The notes under the pieces are model-generated. The model did no database searches. It had not been told where the DNA came from and worked only from the letters and a program-made list of their open reading frames with translations. From Thermoplasmatales archaeon BRNA1 (GTDB lineage: Archaea > Thermoplasmatota > Thermoplasmata > Methanomassiliicoccales > Methanomethylophilaceae): a stretch of DNA of 64,000 nucleotides. The stretch lies in NCBI GenBank assembly GCA_000350305.1, contig CP002916.1:1240001-1304000 (forward strand). Direction: 5' to 3'. The position numbers and the translations under genes are program-made. Below, in pieces: positions 7,600 to 16,381 of this stretch; positions within the stretch are counted from its first letter, which is position 1, and each line of letters opens with the position of its first letter.

Positions 7600-9114
7600 A
7601 TGGATTACATTGTCCTCATAGGTTTCATCGCCTACTTCGTGATCGTCCTCCTTGTGGGATTCTACTTCTACAACAGGTCCCACGGACTCCACGATTACAT
7701 CCTGGGCGGAAGGAAACTCAATCCCTATGTGGCGGCCCTGTCCGCGCAGGCATCCGACATGAGCGGATGGCTGCTTCTCGGACTGCCCGGTTCGATCTAC
7801 CTCTTCGGTATCGGACAGGCATGGATCGGAATCGGTCTCGCCATCGGTTCCTACTTCGCGTGGCTGCTCATCGCAAAGCGCCTCAGGAACTACACCAAGA
7901 AGGCTAAGGACTCCCTTACCCTCTCCCAGTTCTTCTCCAACCGTTTCAGGGACCAGAAGAACTACCTGAAGACCATGAGCGCCATCGCCATCATCGTCTT
8001 CTTCATCCCCTATGTCGCATCCGGGTTCGTCAGCGCCGGGAACATCCTCATGTCCTTCGTGGACCTGGATTACGTCCCCTGCATGCTGATCGGTGTGGTC
8101 GTCATCATCGCCTACACCGTCCTCGGAGGTTTCAAGGCGATCTGCTGGACCGATGTCCTGCAGGCAATGCTGATGATCGTGGCCATCATCATCGTCCCCC
8201 TCGCCGCCATAGGCGAGCTCGGAGGATGGGACGAGGTCATGGCCGTCGCGGACAGACCCGCGTTCTCCGGATTCTTCGACTTCTTCAAGAATGCCGACGG
8301 ATCCACCATCGCCGCCCTGTCCATCATCTCCTCCCTCGCGTGGGGTCTGGGATACTTCGGTATGCCCCACGTCGTCGTCAGGTACATGGCCCTCGAGGAC
8401 CCCAAAGAGGCCAAGGTCGCCAGGCGCGTCGGTACCGGATGGATCATCGTCGCTCTCGCGTTCGCCATCCTCGTCGGTCTCGTCGGACAGGCTTACCACC
8501 CCGGATTCACCACCAAGTCCGATGCCCAGACGATCTTCATCGTCATGGTCGGCGGCATCTTCGCGCCAATCATCATGGGTGTCCTGTACTCCGCGCTGAT
8601 GGCTGCCGTCATGAGCACCTCCGACTCCCAGCTCCTGGTCGCCTCCGCGGCGGTCACCAACGACCTCATGAGCCTCACCAAGAAGTAGTACGCTCCCCGG
8701 GAGCTCATGTGGATGGCTAGGGCGGTCGTCGTGATCATCGCCATCGTCGCTGCCGCCATCGCGCTCGACCCCGAGAGCTCCATCATGGACCTCGTGTCGT
8801 TCGCATGGGCGGGATTCGGTGCGGCGTTCGGACCCGTCGTCCTCCTCTCCCTGTACTGGAGGAGGTCCAACGGCTGGGGTGCCCTCGCCGGAATGATCAC
8901 GGGATTCATCACCGTCATCATCTGGAACACCTTCCTGTCCGCCGACAGCGTGTTCGGTCTCTGTGCCTACGACACCGGCCTGTACGAGCTTGTGCCCGGA
9001 TTCCTCTTCGCGCTCATCGCCATAATCGCGGTCAGCCTCATGACCCCCGAGCCCGAGAAGGAGATTCAGGACGAATTCGACGAGGTCGCCGCCGAGTCCA
9101 AGGGGCTGTTCTGA
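7600..9114 (+). CDS. putP: Na+/proline symporter (SSS family) with in-frame amber codon
   Basis: Sodium-coupled solute transporter of the PutP branch; with the amber codon decoded it is 504 residues, essentially the E. coli PutP length (502). TAG 8686-8688 falls at codon 363, in the cytoplasmic loop before ELMWMAR, a segment that aligns with ELVWVGR of E. coli PutP. Membrane helices continue in the same frame on both sides (WAGFGAAFGPVVL, GALAGMITG), and the gene ends at TGA 9114. No start codon with a ribosome site opens the downstream part. Reading TAG as pyrrolysine gives an intact protein; otherwise a 362-residue truncated product or a pseudogene results. Transport of proline itself is inferred from the family. 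Confidence 0.9.
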
Positions 9115-9123
9115 AATTCCTTA

Positions 9124-9147
9124 GGGGGCCCCGGCCCCCGTTCCTTT
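9124..9147 (+). terminator. Terminator after putP
   Basis: GGGGGC, CCCG loop, GCCCCC, then GTTCCTTT, ten bases after the putP stop. Confidence 0.65.
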
Positions 9148-9186
9148 ACTCAGGCTGGCGATTATCATACCCGTTTCCGCGCAATC

Positions 9187-9195
9187 TTTTATTAG
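9187..9195 (+). promoter_or_regulatory. TATA box of the isoprenoid operon
   Basis: TTTTATTAG is centred about 25 bp before the first ATG (9216) and no Shine-Dalgarno site is seen, so the operon's first gene is probably translated from a leaderless transcript. Confidence 0.6.
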
Positions 9196-9215
9196 GCGCG
9201 CGCGATTAACTCACG

Positions 9216-9995
9216 ATGATTCTAATCAAGCTGGGCGGCAGCGTCATCACGGGAAAGGCCGATTACAGGACCTTCAACAGGGAGACCGTCGCCCGTCTCG
9301 CGGACGAGATCGCCCGTTCGGGGAAGGACGTCATCATCGTCCACGGAGCGGGTTCTTTCGGACACATCGTCGCCAAGGAGAACCGCCTGCAGGAGGGATT
9401 CAAGGACAAGTCCCAGATCCCCGCGGCGGCCCGTACGATGTGCGACACCCGCGAGCTCAGCTCGATGGTGGTCGAGGAGCTCCTCGCCCACAACATCCCC
9501 GCTGTTTCCGTCCCCCCGGGATCCTGCTTCGTCATGGACAACGGGAAGCTCATCATCGATAACGAGGAGCCCCTGAGGAGGCTCGTAGACCTGGGCATCA
9601 TGCCCGTGATGTTCGGCGACGTGGTCACCGACCGCAGCACCGGCTTCGGCATCCTGTCGGGAGACCAGTGCATGGAGGCGCTATGCAGGATGTTCGATCC
9701 CGAGGAGGTCATCTTCGTCTCGGACATCGACGGCCTCTACGACAGGAACCCCAAGACCGACAGGCACGCCAGGATGCTGGGCACGGTCACCCGCGCAAAG
9801 CTCGACGAACTCGAGACGGAATCCAACGTCGCAGACGTTACGGGAGGCATACGCGGCAAGATGATCGCGATGCTCAAGATGACCACGGCGGACAGGAGGT
9901 GCGTCCTTGTGAACGGCAACGCCCCCAACCGCCTCTACTCGCTGCTGAAAGGCGAGACAGTTACATGCACAATCGCAAAAGGAGGACTTGAATGA
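9216..9995 (+). CDS. ipk: Isopentenyl phosphate kinase
   Basis: Phosphorylates isopentenyl phosphate to IPP in the archaeal modified mevalonate pathway. 259 residues of the amino-acid-kinase fold: [12 protein letters not shown] at the start, HGAGSFGH near 45-52 carrying the catalytic His, FGDVVTD near 133 and [11 protein letters not shown] near 169. Its ATGA overlap with the next gene and the following IPP isomerase and prenyl synthase make the assignment firm. Confidence 0.95.
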   Translation: MILIKLGGSVITGKADYRTFNRETVARLADEIARSGKDVIIVHGAGSFGHIVAKENRLQEGFKDKSQIPAAARTMCDTRELSSMVVEELLAHNIPAVSVPPGSCFVMDNGKLIIDNEEPLRRLVDLGIMPVMFGDVVTDRSTGFGILSGDQCMEALCRMFDPEEVIFVSDIDGLYDRNPKTDRHARMLGTVTRAKLDELETESNVADVTGGIRGKMIAMLKMTTADRRCVLVNGNAPNRLYSLLKGETVTCTIAKGGLE

Positions 9996-11065
9996 CCGGA
10001 GAGCCCATCAGGAGCCGCAAGGCGGAGCACATCGACATCTGCGCCAAAGAGAGGATCGCACCCGACCACTGCTACTGGGACGATGTCAGGCTCGTCCACA
10101 ACGCGCTCCCCGAGATCGACATGGACGAGATCGACCTTACCGCCGACGTCCTCGGGAAGAAGCTCGATTTCCCCCTGATCGTCACCGCCATCACCGGAGG
10201 ATTCTCCGGCGCCAGGAAGATCAACGCCAATATCGCCTCCGCCTGCGCCGACCTCGGTATCGGCATGGGGGTTGGGAGCGAGAGGGCCGGTGTCACTGGG
10301 GTGGATCCGGAATCCTACTCCGTCATCAAGGATTACGATGTCCCCCTCGTCATCGGGAACATCGGCGCACCCCAGCTCGTCAGACAGCAAAGCAAGGATA
10401 TCTTCTCCGACGATATGGTCGGCCAGGCGAAGGACCTGATCGATGCCGACTACGTCGCCGTCCACCTCAACTTCCTGCAGGAGGTCGTGCAGCCCGAGGG
10501 AGACACCAACGGCGCCGGCGTCAGGGACAGGATCAGGGACCTTGCGGTGAAGTATCCCATCATCGTCAAGGAGACAGGCGCCGGTATCGACGCCTTCACC
10601 GCCGAGCGCCTCAGGGGCATCGGCGTCCGCGCCATCGACGTGGCCGGAATGGGCGGGACCAGCTTCTCCGCCGTCGAGATGTACCGCGCACAGCTCGCGG
10701 ACGACGAACTGCACACCGAGCTCGGCACCACGTTCTTCGACTGGGGGATCCCCACCCCCGTCTCCCTCAGGGAGGCCAAATGCGCCAAGCTCCCGCTCAT
10801 AGCATCGGGAGGGCTGCTGGACGGAACCCACCTCGCCTCCGCCATCGCCATGGGCGCCGTGGCGGGAGGATGCGCACGCGCGATCCTGCGCGACGCGATG
10901 GAATCGGCCGAGGCCGTCAAGAAGAAACTCATGCTGTTCAGGGAGGAGCTCCGTGCGGCCATGATGCTGACCGGATGCACCGACATCAAACAACTGTCGA
11001 ATGCCAGATACGTAGTCCTCGGCGAGACCGCCGACTGGATGAGAGCAATGAAGGAGAGTGAATGA
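9992..11065 (+). CDS. fni: Type 2 isopentenyl-diphosphate isomerase (FMN)
   Basis: Interconverts IPP and DMAPP using reduced FMN and NADPH. 357 residues of a TIM barrel. Seen are RKAEHIDIC near the start, [12 protein letters not shown] (about 66), VGSERAGV, the [14 protein letters not shown] segment with the conserved Gln-Glu, and the FMN phosphate loop region IASGGLLDG. Operon position two, starting inside the end of ipk (ATGA). Confidence 0.95.
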   Translation: MTGEPIRSRKAEHIDICAKERIAPDHCYWDDVRLVHNALPEIDMDEIDLTADVLGKKLDFPLIVTAITGGFSGARKINANIASACADLGIGMGVGSERAGVTGVDPESYSVIKDYDVPLVIGNIGAPQLVRQQSKDIFSDDMVGQAKDLIDADYVAVHLNFLQEVVQPEGDTNGAGVRDRIRDLAVKYPIIVKETGAGIDAFTAERLRGIGVRAIDVAGMGGTSFSAVEMYRAQLADDELHTELGTTFFDWGIPTPVSLREAKCAKLPLIASGGLLDGTHLASAIAMGAVAGGCARAILRDAMESAEAVKKKLMLFREELRAAMMLTGCTDIKQLSNARYVVLGETADWMRAMKESE

Positions 11066-11066
11066 A

Positions 11067-12050
11067 ATGGATGCCAAGGATTACCTAAAGAAGACCTCCG
11101 CCGAAGTCGACGGACCCATGAAGAGCTACATTCCCGACGAGGAGCCCATGAGGCTCATCGAGGCCTCCCGCCAGTACCCCTACGCGGGCGGCAAGAGGAT
11201 GAGGCCCGCCATCGTCCTGGCCGCCTGCGGTGCGGTCGGGGGCGACAAAAAGAAAGCGATGCCCCTGGCGGTCGCCATCGAGTACATCCACAACTTCACC
11301 CTGATCCACGACGACCTCATGGACGGGGACGAGATGAGGCGCGGCATGAAGACCATCCACGTCGGATACGACGAGCCCACCGCCATCCTGGCTGGGGATG
11401 CCCTCTTCGCCAAGGCGTTCCAGATCATTGCGGAGCTCGACATCCCCGCCGAGGCCATGAGGGAGGTCCTCAGGTTCGTCACCAAGGCCGTCTGGGACCT
11501 CGCCCGCGGACAGGAGATGGACATCCTCAACGAGGGCAAGCTCATCGACGAGGCCCACTACACCGAGACCATCTTCCTGAAGACCTCCGTACTCTTCGCC
11601 GCCGCAGCCGCGGGAGGGGCCCTCTGCGGAGGAGCCGACAAGAAGGTCGTCGATGCGATCAACAGGTACGCCCTCGACATGGGACTCGGATTCCAGATGT
11701 TCGACGACTACCTGGGCATCGCCGGAGACACTAGCAAGACCGGGAAGTCCGTCGGTAACGACCTGAGGAAAGGAAAGTGCACCCTCATGGTGACCTACAC
11801 CCTCGAGCACCTCAAGGACGAGAAGAAGCTCGCCAAATTCAAGAGCATCCTCGGAAACATGAAGGCCACAGAGGCCGAGGTCCGCGAGGGAATGGAGATC
11901 ATGAGGGAGATCGGCGCCATCGAGTACAACAAGAAGGCAGCCGAGGACAAGATCGCCTCCGCCAAGGCGTACCTCGACATCCTGCCGCCCTCCGACGACA
12001 AGGACTTCATGCTGGCACTTGCCGACTACGCCATCAACAGGGAAGTCTGA
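11067..12050 (+). CDS. idsA: Short-chain prenyl diphosphate synthase (GGPP/FPP)
   Basis: Condenses IPP onto allylic diphosphates to make GGPP (and FPP) for archaeal lipids. 327 residues from ATG 11067, which lies ten bases after GGAG; the in-frame GTG 11058 sits on that site and is unlikely. First Asp-rich motif DDLMD around residue 90, second DDYLGI around 218, plus GGKRMRP near 43. The residues before the first motif are Thr, Leu, Ile and His (TLIHDD), consistent with a C20 product, though chain length is inference. Confidence 0.93.
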   Translation: MDAKDYLKKTSAEVDGPMKSYIPDEEPMRLIEASRQYPYAGGKRMRPAIVLAACGAVGGDKKKAMPLAVAIEYIHNFTLIHDDLMDGDEMRRGMKTIHVGYDEPTAILAGDALFAKAFQIIAELDIPAEAMREVLRFVTKAVWDLARGQEMDILNEGKLIDEAHYTETIFLKTSVLFAAAAAGGALCGGADKKVVDAINRYALDMGLGFQMFDDYLGIAGDTSKTGKSVGNDLRKGKCTLMVTYTLEHLKDEKKLAKFKSILGNMKATEAEVREGMEIMREIGAIEYNKKAAEDKIASAKAYLDILPPSDDKDFMLALADYAINREV

Positions 12051-12061
12051 AACCCGCTTTT

Positions 12062-12087
12062 CCGGGGGAGACCCCGGAACCTTTTTC
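12062..12087 (+). terminator. Terminator of the isoprenoid operon
   Basis: CCGGGG, GAGA loop, CCCCGG followed by AACCTTTTT, just after idsA and before the converging radB. Confidence 0.8.
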
Positions 12088-12095
12088 TTCGGAAT

Positions 12096-12782
12096 TCAGA
12101 GGTCGCGGACGCCGTCCTCTGTGATCCTGAACAGGGCCGTCCTTCCCTCGGGAAGACTGCGGTGCTTGATGATCACGGCGGTCCTGACCCCCGCCGCACC
12201 CCTCAGGTCGAAGCGGATGATGGTCTTCGCGTTGTGGTGCATCGCGTGGCCGCCCAGGAACTCGATGGATCCCGTGTTGATGTTTGTGTAGACCTGGGAT
12301 GTGATCACGACGGGGATCTCGTACTCCCTGGCGACATGGAGGAGCTGTTCGGTCTGGCGGATGAAGTCGTTCCTCATGTCCATATCGTCGTAATTGAGGC
12401 GGTAGAACATGGTCATGGAATCCACGACGATCAGACCGATGATGCCGTTCTTCGCAATCCTCGATATCTGCTCGACGCGGTCGGACTGCTCCTGGAAGCT
12501 GTGGACCGAGAATACCAGGAGTTCCTTCATAAGGGCATCGTCCTTGAAGATCTGGTGAACACGGTCGTAGGATAGGCCCTCGGTGTCCACATAGGCCACC
12601 TTCTTCCCCCGACGGCACGCGTTGGCTGCCATCTGGAGGCAGATATTGGTCTTACCGCATCCTGCCTCGCCGTAGAACAGGGTGACGGCGCCGGTCTCGA
12701 TGCCGCCGCCTAGCATGTCATCCAACGACTTGCAGCCAGTAGGGAAGCGGTTCACGTCCCTCGTTAAGTTTCGCTCATTCAT
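12096..12782 (-). CDS. radB: DNA repair and recombination protein RadB
   Basis: Archaeal RecA-family paralogue that assists RadA. 228 residues consisting of the ATPase core alone: Walker A GEAGCGKT (about 36-43), Walker B LIVVDSMTMF (about 116) and no N-terminal helix-hairpin-helix domain, which separates RadB from RadA. Converges on idsA and is divergent from bud32 over 33 bp. I see no good TATA box at the right distance for the annotated start, so its promoter probably lies within bud32. Confidence 0.93.
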   Translation of the reverse strand: MNERNLTRDVNRFPTGCKSLDDMLGGGIETGAVTLFYGEAGCGKTNICLQMAANACRRGKKVAYVDTEGLSYDRVHQIFKDDALMKELLVFSVHSFQEQSDRVEQISRIAKNGIIGLIVVDSMTMFYRLNYDDMDMRNDFIRQTEQLLHVAREYEIPVVITSQVYTNINTGSIEFLGGHAMHHNAKTIIRFDLRGAAGVRTAVIIKHRSLPEGRTALFRITEDGVRDL

Positions 12783-12785
12783 AAA

Positions 12786-12797
12786 TTATATTATAAT
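12786..12797 (+). promoter_or_regulatory. TATA box of bud32
   Basis: TTATATTATAAT is centred about 25 bp before ATG 12816, so bud32 is probably a leaderless transcript. Confidence 0.6.
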
Positions 12798-12815
12798 CGC
12801 GTCCGATTGGACACC

Positions 12816-13442
12816 ATGGATTCGGACGGCGACGTAATTGCCACGGGAGCGGAGGCCACAGTCTACCGCACTTCTTTCCTGGGAAGGCCGGCCGTCCGCA
12901 AGGTCCGCACCCCCAAGGGCTACCGCGTGCCGGAGCTCGATGCCACCATCAGGTCCAGGCGCATCCGCGCCGAGGCAAGGATCATCAGGGATGCCAGGCT
13001 GGCTGGCCTCAGGACCCCGGTGATCTATTCCGTCGACACCGTCGAGGGAAGCATCGTCATGGAGGACATCAGGGGTGTCACCGCCAAGAGATTCCTCGAC
13101 GAGAACCCCTCCGAGGCGGAGAGGGTCTGCAGGCAGATAGGGCACAATCTGGCACTCCTTCACAACGCCAACCTGTCCCACGGGGACCTGACCACCTCCA
13201 ACATCATCGTCATGGAGGACGGCAGGCTGTGCTTCATCGATTTCTCCATGGGGAACTCACTGGTGGAGACCGAGGACATGGGAGTGGACATCAGGCTGCT
13301 CGAGAGGGCCTTCTCGTCCGCTCACCCTAAGCTCAAGGACGAGTATCTGGCACTTCTCGATGAGTACTGCAGGGTCAAGACCGGCTCCAAGGCGGTCATG
13401 GATAAGGTCCAGGAGATCAAGGACAGAGGAAGATACACATGA
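12816..13442 (+). CDS. bud32: Bud32 (PRPK) kinase of the KEOPS complex
   Basis: Small atypical kinase/ATPase of KEOPS, which makes t6A at position 37 of ANN-decoding tRNAs. 208 residues: GAEATVY near 9-15, Lys in AVRKVR, catalytic loop HGDLTTSNII near 121 and the DFS metal motif in FIDFSMGNS. Start ATG 12816 is chosen over TTG 12807 because the TATA spacing predicts transcription from that base. The gene is not fused to kae1, unlike in many euryarchaea. Overlaps the next gene by ATGA. Confidence 0.94.
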   Translation: MDSDGDVIATGAEATVYRTSFLGRPAVRKVRTPKGYRVPELDATIRSRRIRAEARIIRDARLAGLRTPVIYSVDTVEGSIVMEDIRGVTAKRFLDENPSEAERVCRQIGHNLALLHNANLSHGDLTTSNIIVMEDGRLCFIDFSMGNSLVETEDMGVDIRLLERAFSSAHPKLKDEYLALLDEYCRVKTGSKAVMDKVQEIKDRGRYT

Positions 13443-13996
13443 AGCTCAACGTCGTCACCCACAATCCCGGCAAGGTCAGGGAATACCAGCTCGCATTCGA
13501 CGGATTCGGCGTGGAGATGGTCCACGTTAACCGCGAGTACGACGAGGTCCAAACCGCCTACCTGGAGGAGGTCGTCGACAAGGGAATGAAACAGCTCCAC
13601 GGCGAGGGCCTCCGCGACTTCATGATCGACGATTCCGGACTTTTCGTGGAAGCCCTCGGCGGGTTCCCCGGAGTGTACTCGGCATACGGCCAGAAGACCA
13701 TCGGAAACGCCGGGATCCTGAAGCTCATGGAGGGCGTGGAGGACAGGCGTGCCGTGTTCAAGTGCTGCATCGGATGCTGGGTGGGCGATGAGAGGATAGT
13801 CGTCACCGGCAAGTGCCCCGGGTACATACTCTTCGAGGAGAGAGGGGAAGGAGGGTTCGGATACGATCCCATCTTCACCCCGGACGGCGAGCACTCGTTC
13901 GCGGAGATCCCCACCGATGAGAAGAACGTCATCTCCCACCGCGGCCTCGCTACCAAGATGCTCATCGACGAGATGAAGAACCGCGGTCTCATCTGA
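13439..13996 (+). CDS. rdgB: XTP/dITP diphosphatase (RdgB/HAM1)
   Basis: House-cleaning pyrophosphatase that hydrolyses XTP, ITP and dITP. 185 residues with the family landmarks: THNPGKVREY near 7-16, DDSGLFVEALGGFPGVYSA near 64-82, and EGGFGYDPIFTPDG near 139. Translationally coupled to bud32. Confidence 0.94.
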   Translation: MKLNVVTHNPGKVREYQLAFDGFGVEMVHVNREYDEVQTAYLEEVVDKGMKQLHGEGLRDFMIDDSGLFVEALGGFPGVYSAYGQKTIGNAGILKLMEGVEDRRAVFKCCIGCWVGDERIVVTGKCPGYILFEERGEGGFGYDPIFTPDGEHSFAEIPTDEKNVISHRGLATKMLIDEMKNRGLI

Positions 13997-14031
13997 AACT
14001 TTATTAGCAACCGGGGAATAATCCGAGACGT

Positions 14032-14104
14032 GGGCCCGTGGGCTAGCTTGGTATACTTGCGGCTTTGGGAGCCGCTGACTCCGGTTCAAATCCGGGCGGG
14101 CCCA
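14032..14104 (+). tRNA. tRNA-Pro (anticodon UGG)
   Basis: Complete cloverleaf: acceptor GGGCCCG pairs CGGGCCC, anticodon stem GCGGC/GCCGC closes the loop TTTGGGA (anticodon TGG), and the T arm is CCGG TTCAAAT CCGG. 73 nt with discriminator A; CCA is not encoded. A TATA-like CTTTATTAG lies about 25-30 bp upstream at 13998-14007. Confidence 0.95.
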
Positions 14105-14117
14105 CCTGTTTTCCGGA

Positions 14118-14771
14118 TCATCCGCCGAAGATAGCGGCGAAGAACGTCAGGCTGAGCGCGGTCCCCACGAGGGTCAGTCCCCACACGGCCTTCGCCCACA
14201 GCGCTTTGAACGGGGCGAAGTAGTATCCGATGAAGAACATCAGAACGCTGGACGTGAACGATGCCCAGAAGAACGCATCGGTCTGATCGGAGATGAACAG
14301 GACGCACAGTGCGGGAGGTATCGCCGTCGTGAATGTGACCGCGAAGGCCCCCATGGCGTTGACGAAATACTGCCTGTACCTTCCGGCCAGGGGCTTGTGG
14401 TTGATCTTTCCCTGAAGCACCAGGTCGATGATCTCGTCCTTGGTCCTGTCGTCCATGAGATCCACGATCGTGGCGTCCAGCTCGGACACGACTTCGTCGC
14501 GGTAGTCGGCCCTGCGGTCCGCGAACTGTATGTTCTTCAGGAGGTTGACACGGCGCCTCTCCGCGGTGACGTCGGAGCGGAAGAAGGCGAACATGTCTAT
14601 GGCTCCCCACACGAAATCCATGGCGAGGATGGCGATGATGAGGGTACGGCGTTCGTCATAATGGACGATCCCGAGCTGTGCAGCCGTGACAAGGGTTAGG
14701 GCCATGACGATACCGTATGTGGCCTCCATGACCACCAAGTCTGGATCTAATGCACTCCATTTCCTTGCCAT
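14118..14771 (-). CDS. Integral membrane protein, VIT1/CCC1-like
   Basis: 217 residues with about five hydrophobic segments (near 13-35, 42-62, 138-158, 163-183, 190-212) and a charged cytoplasmic middle (65-130). The order of an N-terminal helix pair, a long polar insert and a C-terminal helix set, with the EATYGIVMAL opening, resembles VIT1/CCC1-type Fe/Mn transporters, but I do not see a decisive motif. Neighbour of a MarR-type gene in the same direction, 36 bp away, so the two may share a transcript. Confidence 0.5.
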   Translation of the reverse strand: MARKWSALDPDLVVMEATYGIVMALTLVTAAQLGIVHYDERRTLIIAILAMDFVWGAIDMFAFFRSDVTAERRRVNLLKNIQFADRRADYRDEVVSELDATIVDLMDDRTKDEIIDLVLQGKINHKPLAGRYRQYFVNAMGAFAVTFTTAIPPALCVLFISDQTDAFFWASFTSSVLMFFIGYYFAPFKALWAKAVWGLTLVGTALSLTFFAAIFGG

Positions 14772-14806
14772 CGGTACCGCCAGGCCCGAAATCGGTTGTA
14801 GTTAAT

Positions 14807-15322
14807 TCAAAGGTTTGGAACGATCTCTTCCCTCACCTTCCTGCCGACCACGAGTTTGAGTTGGGCGATGATCTCGGCGATCTCCAGATCTTCCTGGGAT
14901 GCGATGCAGATCTTCTCCATCACGCTGAGGAATGCTAGCATCTCCTCGTCGGGAATGCCGCTGGTGATCTTGAGGAGCTCGCTGTAAATCCTCGCCAGGA
15001 TTATATTGCCTATCTCGTGGCCTTTCTCGGTCAGTTCGAACTCGTATGAGCGGCCGGACACCTTGCGGCCCTTCTTGATGATACCCGCTTCGAGCATCGC
15101 CATGACTGCACGGGAGGTATTGGCCTTGTCCACACCGAGTAGGTGACAGAGCTGCTTCTCTGTGAGAGGGGCTCTCATTAGGGGGAAGAAATACTTCGCT
15201 TCGCGCAGCCTCACGCCCGAAACTTCGCTTACGTCAATCAAGTCGTCGAAGACGGCTTTCTTCAGCCAAGTTAGCATGAACGGCATGGTCACTGTTGCTC
15301 TTTCAATGATTCCGTTGTTCAT
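14807..15322 (-). CDS. MarR-family transcriptional regulator
   Basis: 171 residues; the winged helix spans about 45-115 (LTEKQLCHLLGVDKANTSRA recognition region, then a GRSYEFELTEKG wing), flanked by helices for dimerisation. GAGGAG six bases before the ATG supports the start. A 16-bp inverted repeat (15339-15354) sits just upstream and is a likely autoregulatory operator. The downstream membrane protein is the obvious candidate target. Confidence 0.88.
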   Translation of the reverse strand: MNNGIIERATVTMPFMLTWLKKAVFDDLIDVSEVSGVRLREAKYFFPLMRAPLTEKQLCHLLGVDKANTSRAVMAMLEAGIIKKGRKVSGRSYEFELTEKGHEIGNIILARIYSELLKITSGIPDEEMLAFLSVMEKICIASQEDLEIAEIIAQLKLVVGRKVREEIVPNL

Positions 15323-15338
15323 GTTACTCCTCTCTGCC

Positions 15339-15354
15339 CAACTATTCCTAGTTG
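15339..15354. promoter_or_regulatory. Inverted repeat, candidate MarR operator
   Basis: CAACTA-TTCC-TAGTTG, a perfect 6-bp inverted repeat with a 4-bp spacer, lies 17 bp upstream of the regulator's start codon. The size and place fit a MarR dimer site; binding is inference. Confidence 0.45.
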
Positions 15355-15533
15355 AACAGTGAAACTACTTTTCGTTGATATTTAATCATTGTTAAGCATA
15401 TGTTTGATTTAACGTTCGCAATTTTGTGTTAAAACGTTGATATCGTTCTGACGTAACCACATACGACTCGGGTAATTATCTCCGAAAAGTAACAAATCAC
15501 AACGGTTAATAGAGGACGAGTCGATATCGGCCC

Positions 15534-16379
15534 ATGGATTTCGCGCTGAGGAAGGCGGCGGTTTTCACAGTCGCGGTTACGCTTCTGTCCGTCGCTGCCG
15601 TCGTGCTGCTATTCCGCGATTCCCTTCTCTGCATTATTCTGGGAGTCATCAGCCTGGGATTGTGCATACCGTTCGCCGTGTTCTGCATCTACGGATGGTC
15701 GACCGGTAACGGATACAGATGGATCAACGGCCCCGATTGGATCGGCATGAATGAGGAACAGCGCAGATTCGCGGTCTCCAGGATCTGCCTCGGGGGCATA
15801 CTGAGCTCAGTTCTGCTGTGCTACGGTATCCTGGTGTTCGCGATAAAATGGCCTTACGGGTTCATCGCCGGCTTCGTCATCGTCGGCATCGCCATTGCGA
15901 TGCTGGCGATCCCCGTCGTCAGATATTCCAAGGGGGCGAAGATCGGGAACGCGGCATTCGTCCCCAGGGACGGACAGAAGGCCTGGCTGCTCGCGATTGC
16001 GCTTACCGTCCTGATGGCGGTGCCCTCCGTAATGATCCTCGACCGGATGGATTTCCGTGAAGAGGTGGAAGTGACCGCCGGAGAGGACTCGGTTGCGATC
16101 AAGGCCCCGATGGTCAGCGAGACCGTCCGCTACTCGGACATAACGGAGATCCGCATGGATGCGGACTTCCACCACGGCACCCGCATATCCGGATACGGCG
16201 GGTCTTCGATCCACTCGGGGACCTTCAGGAACTCCGACCTCGGAACGTACACTCTTGCGGCATACTCCTCGTGCGACGCGTGTATCGTGATACACACGTC
16301 CGGTGGATACATCGCGTTCAACCGTGAGACCCCGGAAGAGACCTTGTCGCTCTACGACCTCATCAGGTCGCACATGTGA
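15534..16379 (+). CDS. Membrane protein with DUF3784-like helices and PH-like tail
   Basis: 281 residues. Two helices at the N-terminus (about 8-28 and 31-52), two near 83-103 and 106-126 and one near 149-168, followed by a soluble tail (about 170-281) with the short beta-strand pattern of bacterial PH-like domains (VAIKAPMVSETVRYSDITEI, then YIAFNRETPEETLSLYDLI). A similar layout occurs in Firmicute DUF3784 proteins. Function unknown. A TATA-like GGTTAATAG about 27 bp upstream suggests a leaderless transcript. Confidence 0.7.
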   Translation: MDFALRKAAVFTVAVTLLSVAAVVLLFRDSLLCIILGVISLGLCIPFAVFCIYGWSTGNGYRWINGPDWIGMNEEQRRFAVSRICLGGILSSVLLCYGILVFAIKWPYGFIAGFVIVGIAIAMLAIPVVRYSKGAKIGNAAFVPRDGQKAWLLAIALTVLMAVPSVMILDRMDFREEVEVTAGEDSVAIKAPMVSETVRYSDITEIRMDADFHHGTRISGYGGSSIHSGTFRNSDLGTYTLAAYSSCDACIVIHTSGGYIAFNRETPEETLSLYDLIRSHM

Positions 16380-16381
16380 AC

